NCBI GenBank assembly: GCA_021792135.1
Contig: JAJYVF010000032.1
Coordinates: forward strand, 1 to 63,282
Length of the DNA: 63,282 bases
Source: Acidobacteriota bacterium
Lineage (GTDB): Bacteria > Acidobacteriota > Terriglobia > Terriglobales > Acidobacteriaceae
Direction: 5' to 3'
Of the stretch, positions 26,101 through 33,619 are shown in pieces; within the stretch, counting starts at the first letter, position 1, and the number at the start of each line of letters is the position of its first letter. The notes beneath the pieces are model-generated. The model was not told the origin of the DNA. It ran no database searches and worked only from the letters and a program-made list of their open reading frames with translations. A program made the position numbers and the translations under genes.

Positions 26101-26657
26101 CGTATGAACTCCCGGTAGGCCCGGGGCAAAGATACCTCAACTCCCGGGGACCTCTCGCGCAGGTGCTGGGCGGCTGGCAGTTCAGCACGCTCCTGACGTA
26201 TGCCGGCGGCTTCCCGATGGGCGCCGCGAACAGCTACAATCCCCTGGTGGTGAATGGCTTCGACCGTCCCAACGTTGTTCCCGGGGTGCAGATGAAGACT
26301 TACAATTATGGGCGTTCCAGGCAGTTCTTCACCGGCAGGCTTTCCTCCCAGCCAATTCAGTTTACGACCGATGCATTTGTCAACACAGGAGCATTCCAGC
26401 TGGGCGACGCGATGCGCGCCTATCCCTCTTTGCGCACCCCTCCGCTCAGGATTGAGAACTTCGACGCCATCAAGACATTCCATCTTTCCGAGCGGGTGCA
26501 GGCCAGCCTTCGTGTTGATTACTTCAACGCGTTCAACCGCACGCAGTTCCAGGCCCCGGATACCAATTCACTCGATTCGACCTTTGGGCAGATTACAAAC
26601 CTCAGCTCTCAGATCAGCAATCGACAAGGGCAGGCGACATTCCGCGTTGAGTTTTAG
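23109..26657 (+). CDS. TonB-dependent receptor with carboxypeptidase-regulatory-like domain (first of three)
   Basis: This 1182-aa protein begins with a long signal peptide ending LRLQAQ. A CarboxypepD_reg-like Ig-fold domain follows (GVNGTVVDSTGAVIVGATVTV and GTFTVVGLTAGSYTAVV, residues about 40-130). Then come a plug-like segment (NIDGGVNFENEVLFNGVPV) and a long beta-barrel ending RQGQATFRVEF with a terminal aromatic. This is the large Oar-like receptor type abundant in acidobacteria, probably taking up oligosaccharides or other polymers. AGGAGGAG before ATG fixes the start. A Gfo/Idh gene follows after 104 bp. The substrate is unknown. Confidence 0.88.
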   Translation: MTQSARFCGRFPSCGTVAVLAPILCLVCLLFSCLRLQAQVENGVNGTVVDSTGAVIVGATVTVTNNATGVVAHAVTSSAGTFTVVGLTAGSYTAVVDARGFQRVTTQVSVEVARMASLNLTMVPGSSSETVHVSENNVISLNTESPGIGTTLEPELVQTAPIEINSMARQIDAFMYTAPGVQGNAGSHNIDGGVNFENEVLFNGVPVAFADYAGNQTNINPPYEMVNEFRVNSSTFDARYGIGMGAVTYNMASGTNQLHGDAFEILRNQLFDSDGFFPTNFGKNGNPIPPVDQQNNYGFTLGGPVMLPEVYDGRNRTFFHFSADWFKQNQAQNAIGTVPTPAMTHGDFSNFVDANGHQIPIYDPLTGKPFPGNIIPASRISAIAKTVIPSIPAPDRPGIVYGLQDNKSPAVHSLPISQLLWGYTIDHNISPSQSIHFSQWRDKMTSPFFSQSAIVPQTNELQSLVNNADLGSGFLLNYVKTVSQNLVVTAGADWIGNILGQHDGLTGVNFPGVVGSTTFPDVGFDGQNAITNWGAYGGGFISGFTDNTNRRLGIVLDNNWLWTKGRNTFNIGGEFRRAMQDLFDCAGCGGAFAFSQRSTSIPNASDPNFGSYGSSFASFLLGEVDSGTRIMSKEIRLRNKAFSSYIQDDIKLNDRLTLNAGLRWDIMVPFTENNNSILYVDETEPNPGAGGLPGAMTKFGNCSGCAGLTRADIDWKNFGPRLGLSYQLNSKTVLQAGFYKVFMDGGAYEFGTSQAALYMTTLLQGEFYRNTTNTSAPGYGNWDALPMPLPGPTPFTPEIGNGNGFVVNFHPHRGDPQYDGLSPYDQAWNFNVQRQLPWNQFITIAYVGNRAIHLPVTLVQPDQAPLSVLKYGNLLGELVTSPDAAAAGIRIPYPDFVQQFGASATVIQALEPYPQFASFGNNYEHDGTAFYNALQVQGEKRFSNGLSYMADLTLARNMANTATGSPIFSPNGENSVNEKPEYAVASNDQGYITNFIVTYELPVGPGQRYLNSRGPLAQVLGGWQFSTLLTYAGGFPMGAANSYNPLVVNGFDRPNVVPGVQMKTYNYGRSRQFFTGRLSSQPIQFTTDAFVNTGAFQLGDAMRAYPSLRTPPLRIENFDAIKTFHLSERVQASLRVDYFNAFNRTQFQAPDTNSLDSTFGQITNLSSQISNRQGQATFRVEF

Positions 26658-26761
26658 CAAACGATTCGCCTTTGGCGCTCCGTACCTGAGTGATACCGCT
26701 CGCTTGGCGGTAACGATCTGGATGAACCAGCACGCGTGCCGCCCAAGAGGGGAGCAGGGAC

Positions 26762-27775
26762 TTGAGAATTCTCAATGGTGCACTGATCGGGTGTGGCTTT
26801 TTTTCCAAAAACCATCAGGAGGCCTGGCGCCGGATGCCGAACGTCCGGATCGTGGCCGCATGTGACAGGATTCCTGAAAGGGCCCAGGCGGCAGCTCCGC
26901 GTGCTTACACTTCGGCAGAAGAGATGTTCGCCACCGAAGATCTCGATTTCGTCGACATTGTCACTCGCTCGTATACTCACCTGGAACTGGTCGAGGGTGC
27001 CGCATCTCGAGGTCTGGCTGTCGTATGCCAGAAGCCGCTGGCGGCTGACTGGGAAAGCGCCTGCCGGATTATCGATGCCACTGCCGCTCATCAGGTCCGG
27101 CTCATGATCCACGACAACTGGCGGTGGCAGCCCTGGTATCGCGCAGCGCACAGCATCATTTCCCGCGGCGATATTGGAATGCCGCTGGCTTATGGCTTCC
27201 GATGCCGGTGGAAGGACGGCGGCGGCGAGGAGCCCTATCCGAAGCAGGCCTATTTCCGGGATATTCGGCGTCTGATCATCGATGAAACCCTGGTGCACCA
27301 CATCGACACCGCTCGCTTCCTTTTCGGTGACGTCGTGTCCGTCTATGCCCAGGCCCGGCGGGTTAATCCTCGCATCCAGGGCGAGGACCAGGCAATCCTC
27401 ACGCTGCGGCATGCAAACGAAGTGATGGGGTGGGTGGACGGGCATAGTTTCCTGGCCCACGAAGACGCCGGTCCGTCGTTGGACGAGGCCGTCTTCGACG
27501 GCGACGCTGGTTCGATTCGCGTATCTGCCGCCGGCGAGATCTGGTCGGGCCACAAAAAGATCTGGACCGACGATTTCTCAAAGGGATATCGAGGCGACAG
27601 TGTCTATGCCACCCTGAACCATTTCATCAGCTGCCTCGAATCCGGCGAGGCATTCGAAACAGAAGCACGCGAATATCTTGAGAAGACCTTTGCCGTAGTC
27701 GAGGCGGCCTACGCCAGTGCGGCCGCCGACCGTCGCGTGGAAACCTCAGAGATTGTCGGTGCCCTTACTCCATGA
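26762..27775 (+). CDS. Gfo/Idh/MocA family oxidoreductase
   Basis: This 337-aa NAD(P)-dependent sugar or polyol dehydrogenase has a Rossmann start (LNGALIGCGFFSKNHQEAW), the EKP-like motif as QKPLA (LAVVCQKPLAADW), and a C-terminal substrate domain with the helix DETLVHHIDTARFLFG. The EKP glutamate is replaced by glutamine, which is tolerated in some members. A TTG start is preceded by AGGGGAGC. It lies behind the receptor and is likely expressed with it, pointing to intracellular oxidation of the imported sugar or its derivative. Confidence 0.82.
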   Translation: MRILNGALIGCGFFSKNHQEAWRRMPNVRIVAACDRIPERAQAAAPRAYTSAEEMFATEDLDFVDIVTRSYTHLELVEGAASRGLAVVCQKPLAADWESACRIIDATAAHQVRLMIHDNWRWQPWYRAAHSIISRGDIGMPLAYGFRCRWKDGGGEEPYPKQAYFRDIRRLIIDETLVHHIDTARFLFGDVVSVYAQARRVNPRIQGEDQAILTLRHANEVMGWVDGHSFLAHEDAGPSLDEAVFDGDAGSIRVSAAGEIWSGHKKIWTDDFSKGYRGDSVYATLNHFISCLESGEAFETEAREYLEKTFAVVEAAYASAAADRRVETSEIVGALTP

Positions 27776-28038
27776 CGCGACCTCGCGTCCGTGCTCTCTG
27801 ACTCAAAGGCGAGCGAGTGAGCGGATACGGGGAGTCATCCGTGGCCCTGCGCCGATATCCGGCCAGTCGAAATGGGCTCCATCCCTCCCTGCCACAAATG
27901 TCTTGTCCTCCGTCACCGCTCAGGTGACCCCGGTCACAGACATCCCTGTCTCCGCAGGTACAGCCTGTTTTCGGCTCTTCACCTCGCAGCAGCGCAACCT
28001 CATCAGACCAGCCCGCGGAGGGATCAGCCGCCGGAGAG

Positions 28039-28587
28039 GTGCAGGTGGGATTCGACGAAGACCCAGGCAGCGTCACACGCCGCCGGTTCATCGCTGTCGG
28101 CGCTCTTGCCGGTGCCGCTGTTGCGGCCGGTTGCGTTTCCCACGGCGGCGGCTCTGAATCCCTGAGCCCGGAAGAAGCAAAAACTCTCGCCGTGCTTTGC
28201 GATCAGATCATCCCCGGCGATGACTATCCCTCCGCTTCGCAGGCGGGAGTCGTCAACTACATCGATCTGCAGCTTGCGCGCCATTACCGGCCGCATCTGC
28301 CCATCTACCGAACAGGTCTTGCAGAAGCCGAACGGCTCAGCATCGGCCACTTCGGCATCGCTCTGGCTGCAGGTTCACCAAAACAACAACTGACGACGGC
28401 GCGTGCGCTCGAAGAGCAGAGCCCCCTGTTCTTCGACCTGCTGCGTGAGCACACCATGGAGGGCTACTATGGCTCCCCTCGGCACGGCGGCAATCGCGAT
28501 GCCGTGAGCTGGCACATGCTGGGCCTCACCGAGCCTCCCGTGCTTGGACGTGCTCAGTACCGCTCGGCGGAAAAGCCTTCCTCATGA
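28039..28587 (+). CDS. gluconate 2-dehydrogenase subunit 3-like protein
   Basis: This 182-aa protein carries a Tat signal (SVTRRRFIAVGALAGAAVAAGC) whose final cysteine could be a lipoprotein or cleavage site. The domain after it (LSPEEAKTLAVLCDQIIPGDDYPSASQAGVVNYIDLQL) is typical of the small subunit that accompanies membrane-bound GMC dehydrogenases. It helps export and assemble the FAD subunit encoded directly downstream, with which it overlaps by four bases (ATGA). The GTG start is weakly supported. Confidence 0.87.
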   Translation: MQVGFDEDPGSVTRRRFIAVGALAGAAVAAGCVSHGGGSESLSPEEAKTLAVLCDQIIPGDDYPSASQAGVVNYIDLQLARHYRPHLPIYRTGLAEAERLSIGHFGIALAAGSPKQQLTTARALEEQSPLFFDLLREHTMEGYYGSPRHGGNRDAVSWHMLGLTEPPVLGRAQYRSAEKPSS

Positions 28588-30236
28588 AGCGCGTCAATGC
28601 CGTCATTGTCGGGGCCGGGGCGGGTGGGGGCATCGTTGCCAAAGAACTGGCTGCCGCGGGCCTGAGCGTGGTGCTGCTCGAACGTGGCCGATGGTACACC
28701 GCCAGCGACTGCCGCAAGGATGATCTGCGTAATCAGCGCACGACCGTGCTCGGCAATGCCTTCGGCCCCGAAGACGAGGGCAATCCGCGCGTCTGGGTCA
28801 GCGCCCAGGGCACCGCCGAATCCGTGCTGCCCAGCGACGGCCGGTGGCAGAACAATGCGGCCTGCGTCGGCGGCGGCACCCTTTCCTATGGGGCGATGGC
28901 ATGGCGATTCCTGCCTCAGGACTTTCGCATGCGCTCGACCTACGGCGTGCTGCCCGGTTCCTCGCTGGAAGACTGGCCCATTTCATACGACGACCTCGAG
29001 CCTTTCTACGAGAAGGCGGAATACGAAATCGGCGTCTCCGGCGATTACTCCGGAACGCCGTTTCATGGCCCACGCCACCGGCCTCTGCCCATGCCGCCCC
29101 TCCCGCCCAATCGCGAATTCGAAATCCTCGAACCCGCCGCCAGGCGCCTGGGCCTTCATCCCTTTCATCTGCCCATGCTGCGAAACAGTGTTCCTTACAA
29201 CGGCCGCGGCCCCTGCCTGCGTTGCCGCTGGTGCGTCGGGTTCGCCTGCGAAGTCGACGCGAAGAACGGCACGCAGAACACCGTCATCCCCGCGGCTCTC
29301 GCAACCGGCAACTGCGAACTGCGCACCCGGTGCATGGCCCGCGAGATTCTTACCGACTCCCGCGGCCGCGCGCGCGGCGTCTCGTACTTCGACGAACAGG
29401 GTCGCCTCCAGGAGCAGCCTGCCGACATCGTCGTCGTCTCCGCCTGCGCCATCGAATCGGCGCGGCTTCTGCTTCACTCCCGAAGCCGCCTTTTTCCGCA
29501 GGGGCTTGGCAACCGCTATGACCAGGTCGGCCGCAATCTCCAGGGCCATCACTACACAGGCGCGGTCGGCTTTTTCGATCAGGAAACCTACGACGACCTC
29601 GGCCCGGGCGCCAGCGTCGGCGTTTCCGACTATAACCACGGCACGCCTGGCCTTTGCGGCGGCGGCCTGCTGGCGAACGAATTCATTCGCCTCCCCATTC
29701 ACATGATCGACCGTCTCCCGCCCGGAACGCCGAGCTGGGGGCTCGCGCACAAACACGCGATGCGCCAGTATCACCGGCGCTCGATCGTCGTGATGGGGCC
29801 GACCCAGCAGATTCCCACGGCCGAAGCGCGCGTTGTGCTCGATCCTGTGGTGAAAGACAAATGGGGAATGCCCGTGGCCCGGATCCAGGGCAACGTTCAC
29901 CCCCATACTTTCGAAGTCGGCGCGGTCCAGGCCCGGCGCGCCGAGGCATGGCTCCAAGAAGCGGGCGCGGTCCATGCGTCACTGATGGCCGGCCATCCCG
30001 ATGTGGTGGAGGCCGGACAGCACCAGGCGGGGACCTGCCGCATGGGCAACGACCCGCGAAGTTCGGTTGTCAATCGCAACTGCCAGCTCCACGACGTGGA
30101 CAATGTCTTCGTCATCGACGGCAGCGTTCACGTTACCAACGGAGGCTTCAACCCCGTGCTGACCATCATGGCCGTCGCGTACTTCGCCTCCGATGCGCTT
30201 GTCCGCAACTGGCGGGGGACAGGCTTTCGGTCATGA
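28584..30236 (+). CDS. GMC oxidoreductase (membrane-bound sugar/alcohol dehydrogenase large subunit)
   Basis: This 550-aa FAD protein opens with VNAVIVGAGAGGGIVAKELAAAGLSVVLLERG and has AACVGGGTLSYGAMAWRFLPQDF near the flavin. A cysteine-rich loop (GPCLRCRWCVGFACEVDAK) is shared by gluconate dehydrogenase-like proteins. The C-terminal HQAGTCRMGND and NVFVIDGSVHVTNGGFNPVLTIMAVAYF complete the GMC fold. It lacks its own signal and would be exported with the Tat small subunit. Electrons should pass to the multiheme cytochrome encoded next, with a 4-nt overlap. Confidence 0.9.
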   Translation: MKRVNAVIVGAGAGGGIVAKELAAAGLSVVLLERGRWYTASDCRKDDLRNQRTTVLGNAFGPEDEGNPRVWVSAQGTAESVLPSDGRWQNNAACVGGGTLSYGAMAWRFLPQDFRMRSTYGVLPGSSLEDWPISYDDLEPFYEKAEYEIGVSGDYSGTPFHGPRHRPLPMPPLPPNREFEILEPAARRLGLHPFHLPMLRNSVPYNGRGPCLRCRWCVGFACEVDAKNGTQNTVIPAALATGNCELRTRCMAREILTDSRGRARGVSYFDEQGRLQEQPADIVVVSACAIESARLLLHSRSRLFPQGLGNRYDQVGRNLQGHHYTGAVGFFDQETYDDLGPGASVGVSDYNHGTPGLCGGGLLANEFIRLPIHMIDRLPPGTPSWGLAHKHAMRQYHRRSIVVMGPTQQIPTAEARVVLDPVVKDKWGMPVARIQGNVHPHTFEVGAVQARRAEAWLQEAGAVHASLMAGHPDVVEAGQHQAGTCRMGNDPRSSVVNRNCQLHDVDNVFVIDGSVHVTNGGFNPVLTIMAVAYFASDALVRNWRGTGFRS

Positions 30237-31345
30237 GACGTCTGCTGCGCGTGGCCGCGCTCGTTCTAGGCTCGGCGGCCCTGCTGGTCCTCGGAGCAGC
30301 CGGGGCAGCTTCGGCGTGGTATGCCTCGGAACGCGGTTCACGATGCGCAGGCTGCCATGAAATGGCGCAGTTTGTCGATGAAGCTCACGACTCAGCACAC
30401 CGCAATCTCAGCTGCCTGGACTGTCACCAGGAAAATCCGAGAACCAGGCTGCGCCACATCCGAGCGCATTTTGCTGATGAGGTTCCCGGAGCGATCCGCC
30501 TGCGGGACGTTGATGTTCTCCAGATGACCTCCAGCTGCCGGCGCTGTCACCAGCAGGAATACGCAGCCTGGCGCGCGGGTCCGCACAGCACCACCTATCG
30601 GCAGATCTTCACCAACTCCGCCGAGAATGAGAAGCGGCCCCTTATGGAAGACTGCTTCCGCTGTCACGGGATGCACTATGACGGCGGAATCCGGGACCTT
30701 GTCCGGGAACAAAATCCGCCTGGCCATTGGCGCATTATCCGCGCAGGCTTTGCCGATCAGCCAACGATCCCCTGCGCCGCCTGTCACGCCATCCACAGCC
30801 GAGGTTCGCCGGAAGCCAAACCCGCCGCACGCATCTCGGTCGCCGGTCCCGTCCTCCACGAGTCGCTGGCGTTCTTCGACCGCCGTGAACAGATGCACTT
30901 TGCAGCGGCGGCGCTTGCCATCCCGCAACTTTACGACGGCCCGAAGCCGCTCAGCATGAGTCCCGATCAGAGACAGGCCATCTGCTACCAGTGTCACGCT
31001 CCGCGCTCGCCCGACGCGGGCTCGCCGGCTGCGCTTCGGGGCTGGGGAACGCAGGCCGGATCGGGCGATGACCGCACGCCCATGGGGGTCCATGAAGGAC
31101 TCAGTTGCTTTGCCTGTCACAATGGCCACGGCGAGAATGCCCGCGCCTCCTGCAAAGCATGCCATCTCAGGATTTCGGAATGCGGTCTCGACGTGGAGAA
31201 GATGGACACCACCTACGCCGGCGCCACCAGCCAGCACGACATCCACTGGGTGCGCTGCGTCGATTGCCATACGAAAGGCATCCCCCGGACGAAGCACACA
31301 CTGGCAGCAGGCGGCAACGACCAGATGGGAAAACTTCGGCGCTAA
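30233..31345 (+). CDS. membrane-anchored nine-haem cytochrome c
   Basis: This 370-aa protein has an uncleaved or signal-type N-terminal helix (residues 7-29). Nine CxxCH motifs follow: CAGCH, CLDCH, CRRCH, CFRCH, CAACH, CYQCH, CFACH, CKACH and CVDCH. The first two, close behind the helix, resemble NapC/NrfH-type quinol cytochromes. Placement behind the GMC dehydrogenase suggests it replaces the usual tri-haem cytochrome subunit and carries electrons to the quinone pool or an outer acceptor. The open frame extends back to 29,654, but only as a shadow of the GMC gene. Its stop overlaps the stop of the convergent histidine kinase by four bases. Confidence 0.88.
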   Translation: MRRLLRVAALVLGSAALLVLGAAGAASAWYASERGSRCAGCHEMAQFVDEAHDSAHRNLSCLDCHQENPRTRLRHIRAHFADEVPGAIRLRDVDVLQMTSSCRRCHQQEYAAWRAGPHSTTYRQIFTNSAENEKRPLMEDCFRCHGMHYDGGIRDLVREQNPPGHWRIIRAGFADQPTIPCAACHAIHSRGSPEAKPAARISVAGPVLHESLAFFDRREQMHFAAAALAIPQLYDGPKPLSMSPDQRQAICYQCHAPRSPDAGSPAALRGWGTQAGSGDDRTPMGVHEGLSCFACHNGHGENARASCKACHLRISECGLDVEKMDTTYAGATSQHDIHWVRCVDCHTKGIPRTKHTLAAGGNDQMGKLRR

Positions 31346-32730
31346 CCTGCCTTCTGCTGTGCCGCCGGGAAGGACATTCGGATAGTGGCGCCCCCGCCCT
31401 CCCGATTGAAGGCGTGAAGCTCGCCATGATGCAGCCGCACCGCGCGTTCGGCGATGGCCAGCCCCACACCGAAGCCGCCGGTGTCGGAACTCCGCGCCCG
31501 GTCGACCCGGTAGAACGGGCGGAAAATCGCGTCAGTCTCCGATTCCGGAATACCCGGGCCGTGATCGCTCACTTCCAGGACCGCTGTCCGCCGTCCATTG
31601 TCCTGAGAAGAAGTCAGCCGGATCTCCACGCCTGAACCGGGCGTTGTGTAGCGAATCGCATTGCGCACGACATTCTCGATTGCCCGATACAGCAACTCCC
31701 GGTTCCCGGCAATTACGCATTCCTCTGCAGCGGAGAAGGTCACCGGAGTTTGCTGCTGGCGAGCCTCATATTCGGCATCCGGAATGATCTCGTCGACCAG
31801 ATGCCTGAGCGAAATCGTCTCGATATTGTCCGCCTTCTCCAGAGCCTCCATGGAAGACAGCGTGAGCAGTTGCCCGATCAGCTGGTTCAGCCTTTCCGCC
31901 TCGCGCCCGATGCGGTTCAGGTGTGCCGCCATTTCCGGCGCTGCGTCCTCGCGCGCCAGTTCCAGTGCAACGCTGAGTCGGGCCAGGGGCGATCGCAGCT
32001 CATGAGAAACGTCGCGGAGCAGCAGGCGCTGCGCGCTGACCAGCGATTCGAGCCTGTCGGCCATGTGATTGAAGTCATGCACCAGCGCCTTGAATTCATC
32101 TTCCTCGAATACGTGCGGTGCCTGGGCGGCTTGCGGCACCCGCGCATCCAGTCTGCCCCCGGCCAGTTCCCGAGCCGCCGTCCTCAGCCGGACCAGGGGA
32201 CGCGTAAAGAGCAGCACGAGCGCATAGGTCGTGGCGCCGCCTACCGCAATCGCCACCAGCAGCTGCGGAAAGGCGAAATGTAACAGGTCCTGATACCAGT
32301 GGTGTTTCTCGGGTATGTGCGGACGGATCAGCAGAAAGAAATAGCGCTGGCCGCTGGCGGAGACAACCGGTACTTTCCAGATATACTGCCGCGCTGCCTG
32401 TGTGCCGGTGATCTGTTCCGGATACGAGTTAACAACCTGAGTGCCCGGGGACGCCGGCGCTGTTGCTCCGCACAGCTCTCGCCCTTCGGCATCCTCAAGC
32501 GCGATGTTCTGGTGGTGGGCTGCGGCCCAGGTATCGAGAGTCGCGCACCCTCCGGATTCAAATGCGCTCGCGGTTTCCCTCGCCTGGCTTCGCAGGCTGC
32601 TGAAAAGCGTATCGAAGATAATACCGGGGCTCGGCCGGCGGTGGCGCAGGATCAGTGCCGTCGAAATCAGGAAGATCAGAGTCTGCGCGATCCAGAAAAT
32701 CGCGAATATTTTGAGGAAGAGGCCGCGCAT
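31342..32730 (-). CDS. CpxA-like sensor histidine kinase
   Basis: This 462-aa protein has a membrane helix at 7-28, a periplasmic domain of about 120 residues, and a second helix at 153-177. A HAMP segment follows (TRPLVRLRTAARELAGGRLDARV), then the phospho-accepting H243 in RDVSHELRSPLARLS. N, G1 and G2 boxes of the ATPase are NVVRNAIRYT, DHGPGIP and GFGVGLAIAERAV. It probably senses envelope conditions and phosphorylates the regulator encoded six bases upstream in the operon. It lies tail-to-tail with the cytochrome gene. Confidence 0.9.
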   Translation of the reverse strand: MRGLFLKIFAIFWIAQTLIFLISTALILRHRRPSPGIIFDTLFSSLRSQARETASAFESGGCATLDTWAAAHHQNIALEDAEGRELCGATAPASPGTQVVNSYPEQITGTQAARQYIWKVPVVSASGQRYFFLLIRPHIPEKHHWYQDLLHFAFPQLLVAIAVGGATTYALVLLFTRPLVRLRTAARELAGGRLDARVPQAAQAPHVFEEDEFKALVHDFNHMADRLESLVSAQRLLLRDVSHELRSPLARLSVALELAREDAAPEMAAHLNRIGREAERLNQLIGQLLTLSSMEALEKADNIETISLRHLVDEIIPDAEYEARQQQTPVTFSAAEECVIAGNRELLYRAIENVVRNAIRYTTPGSGVEIRLTSSQDNGRRTAVLEVSDHGPGIPESETDAIFRPFYRVDRARSSDTGGFGVGLAIAERAVRLHHGELHAFNREGGGATIRMSFPAAQQKAG

Positions 32731-32735
32731 GGCGA

Positions 32736-33443
32736 TTACCGGGGTTCCGCGTGGGCGCGGCGCACGAGCAGCTGATACCCGGCGCCCCGAATCGTCTTGA
32801 TCAGTTCGTCGCCGCCGCCGATCTCGTCGAGCTTGCGGCGAAGACGGCTCACGTGCATGTCCAGACTGCGATCGAACGGGCTGAACTTGCGTCCCAGAAC
32901 CCGTTCCGCCAGCTCCTCGCGCGAGACCACCTGTCCCGGAGAGCGCATCAGCGACTCCAGCAGAGCGAATTCCACATCCGTGAGCACAACATATTGCCCG
33001 GCTTTGAGAACGCTCCGGGCAGCGGAATCAAGTTCGAGATCGTCCACGCGCAGTTCCGGCCCGCCTCCTGTCGGCTCAGGAGCCACGCTTCTGCGCAGGA
33101 TGGCTCGCATGCGGGCGAGCAGTTCTCGCGGGTTGAAGGGCTTCGGCAGGTAATCGTCCGCGCCAATCTCCAGCCCGACAATGCGGTCCACGTCCTCTCC
33201 GCGCGCGGTCAGCAGCAGCACGCTGACCGGCGACGCTGTGCGCAGCTGTTTCAGAACCTCGAAGCCATCCATCCCAGGCAGCATCACGTCGAGCAGGACC
33301 AGCGCCCACGGCCGCTCGCGGGCGGCCCGGAGACCCGCATCGCCGCGGTGTACAGCAGTAACTCGGTAGCCGTAGCGCCCCAGGTACTCCGTGAGCATCG
33401 AGCAGAGCTCGACATCGTCATCGATGAGCAGGACCTCTTCCAT
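32736..33443 (-). CDS. CpxR-like OmpR-family response regulator
   Basis: This 235-aa protein has a receiver domain with acidic pocket IDDD (7-10), phospho-acceptor D52 in VLLDVMLPGMDG and the KPF lysine in DYLPKPFNPRELLARM. A winged-helix DNA-binding domain follows (LTDVEFALLESLMRSPGQVVSREELAERVLG, then SLDMHVSRLRRKL). It is the first gene of the two-component pair. Upstream, between it and the receptor gene, lies a 39-bp dyad that fits two CpxR-type boxes, so it may control itself and the receptor. Confidence 0.92.
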   Translation of the reverse strand: MEEVLLIDDDVELCSMLTEYLGRYGYRVTAVHRGDAGLRAARERPWALVLLDVMLPGMDGFEVLKQLRTASPVSVLLLTARGEDVDRIVGLEIGADDYLPKPFNPRELLARMRAILRRSVAPEPTGGGPELRVDDLELDSAARSVLKAGQYVVLTDVEFALLESLMRSPGQVVSREELAERVLGRKFSPFDRSLDMHVSRLRRKLDEIGGGDELIKTIRGAGYQLLVRRAHAEPR

Positions 33444-33497
33444 AGCTGCCTCTTCTCAAAAGACTACGCCGCCCAGCGCTGTCGGGCACAAGGGAAA

Positions 33498-33536
33498 TGT
33501 AACGAATCGTCACGGCTTCGGTGACATTTCATTACA
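33498..33536. promoter_or_regulatory. 39-bp dyad of two head-to-head CpxR-like boxes
   Basis: The symmetry is TGTAA-N6-GTCAC-N7-GTGAC-N6-TTACA. Read on each strand it contains GTAAC-N5-GTCAC (plus) and GTAAT-N5-GTCAC (minus), the direct-repeat layout of CpxR boxes (GTAAA-N5-GTAAA). It sits 55 bp before the response regulator and 84 bp before the receptor start. Confidence 0.68.
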
Positions 33537-33619
33537 CAACATCACCATTTATGACCGCACTGCTTCCGCAGGTCGGGTCTTCTGAATGTGGCAGCCATCC
33601 TGAGCGCTGCCACAACGCA

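Noticed and set aside
29654-30232. N-terminal part of the cytochrome frame
   Set aside because: It overlaps the GMC gene in another frame. The signal helix and the ATGA overlap place the start at 30,233.
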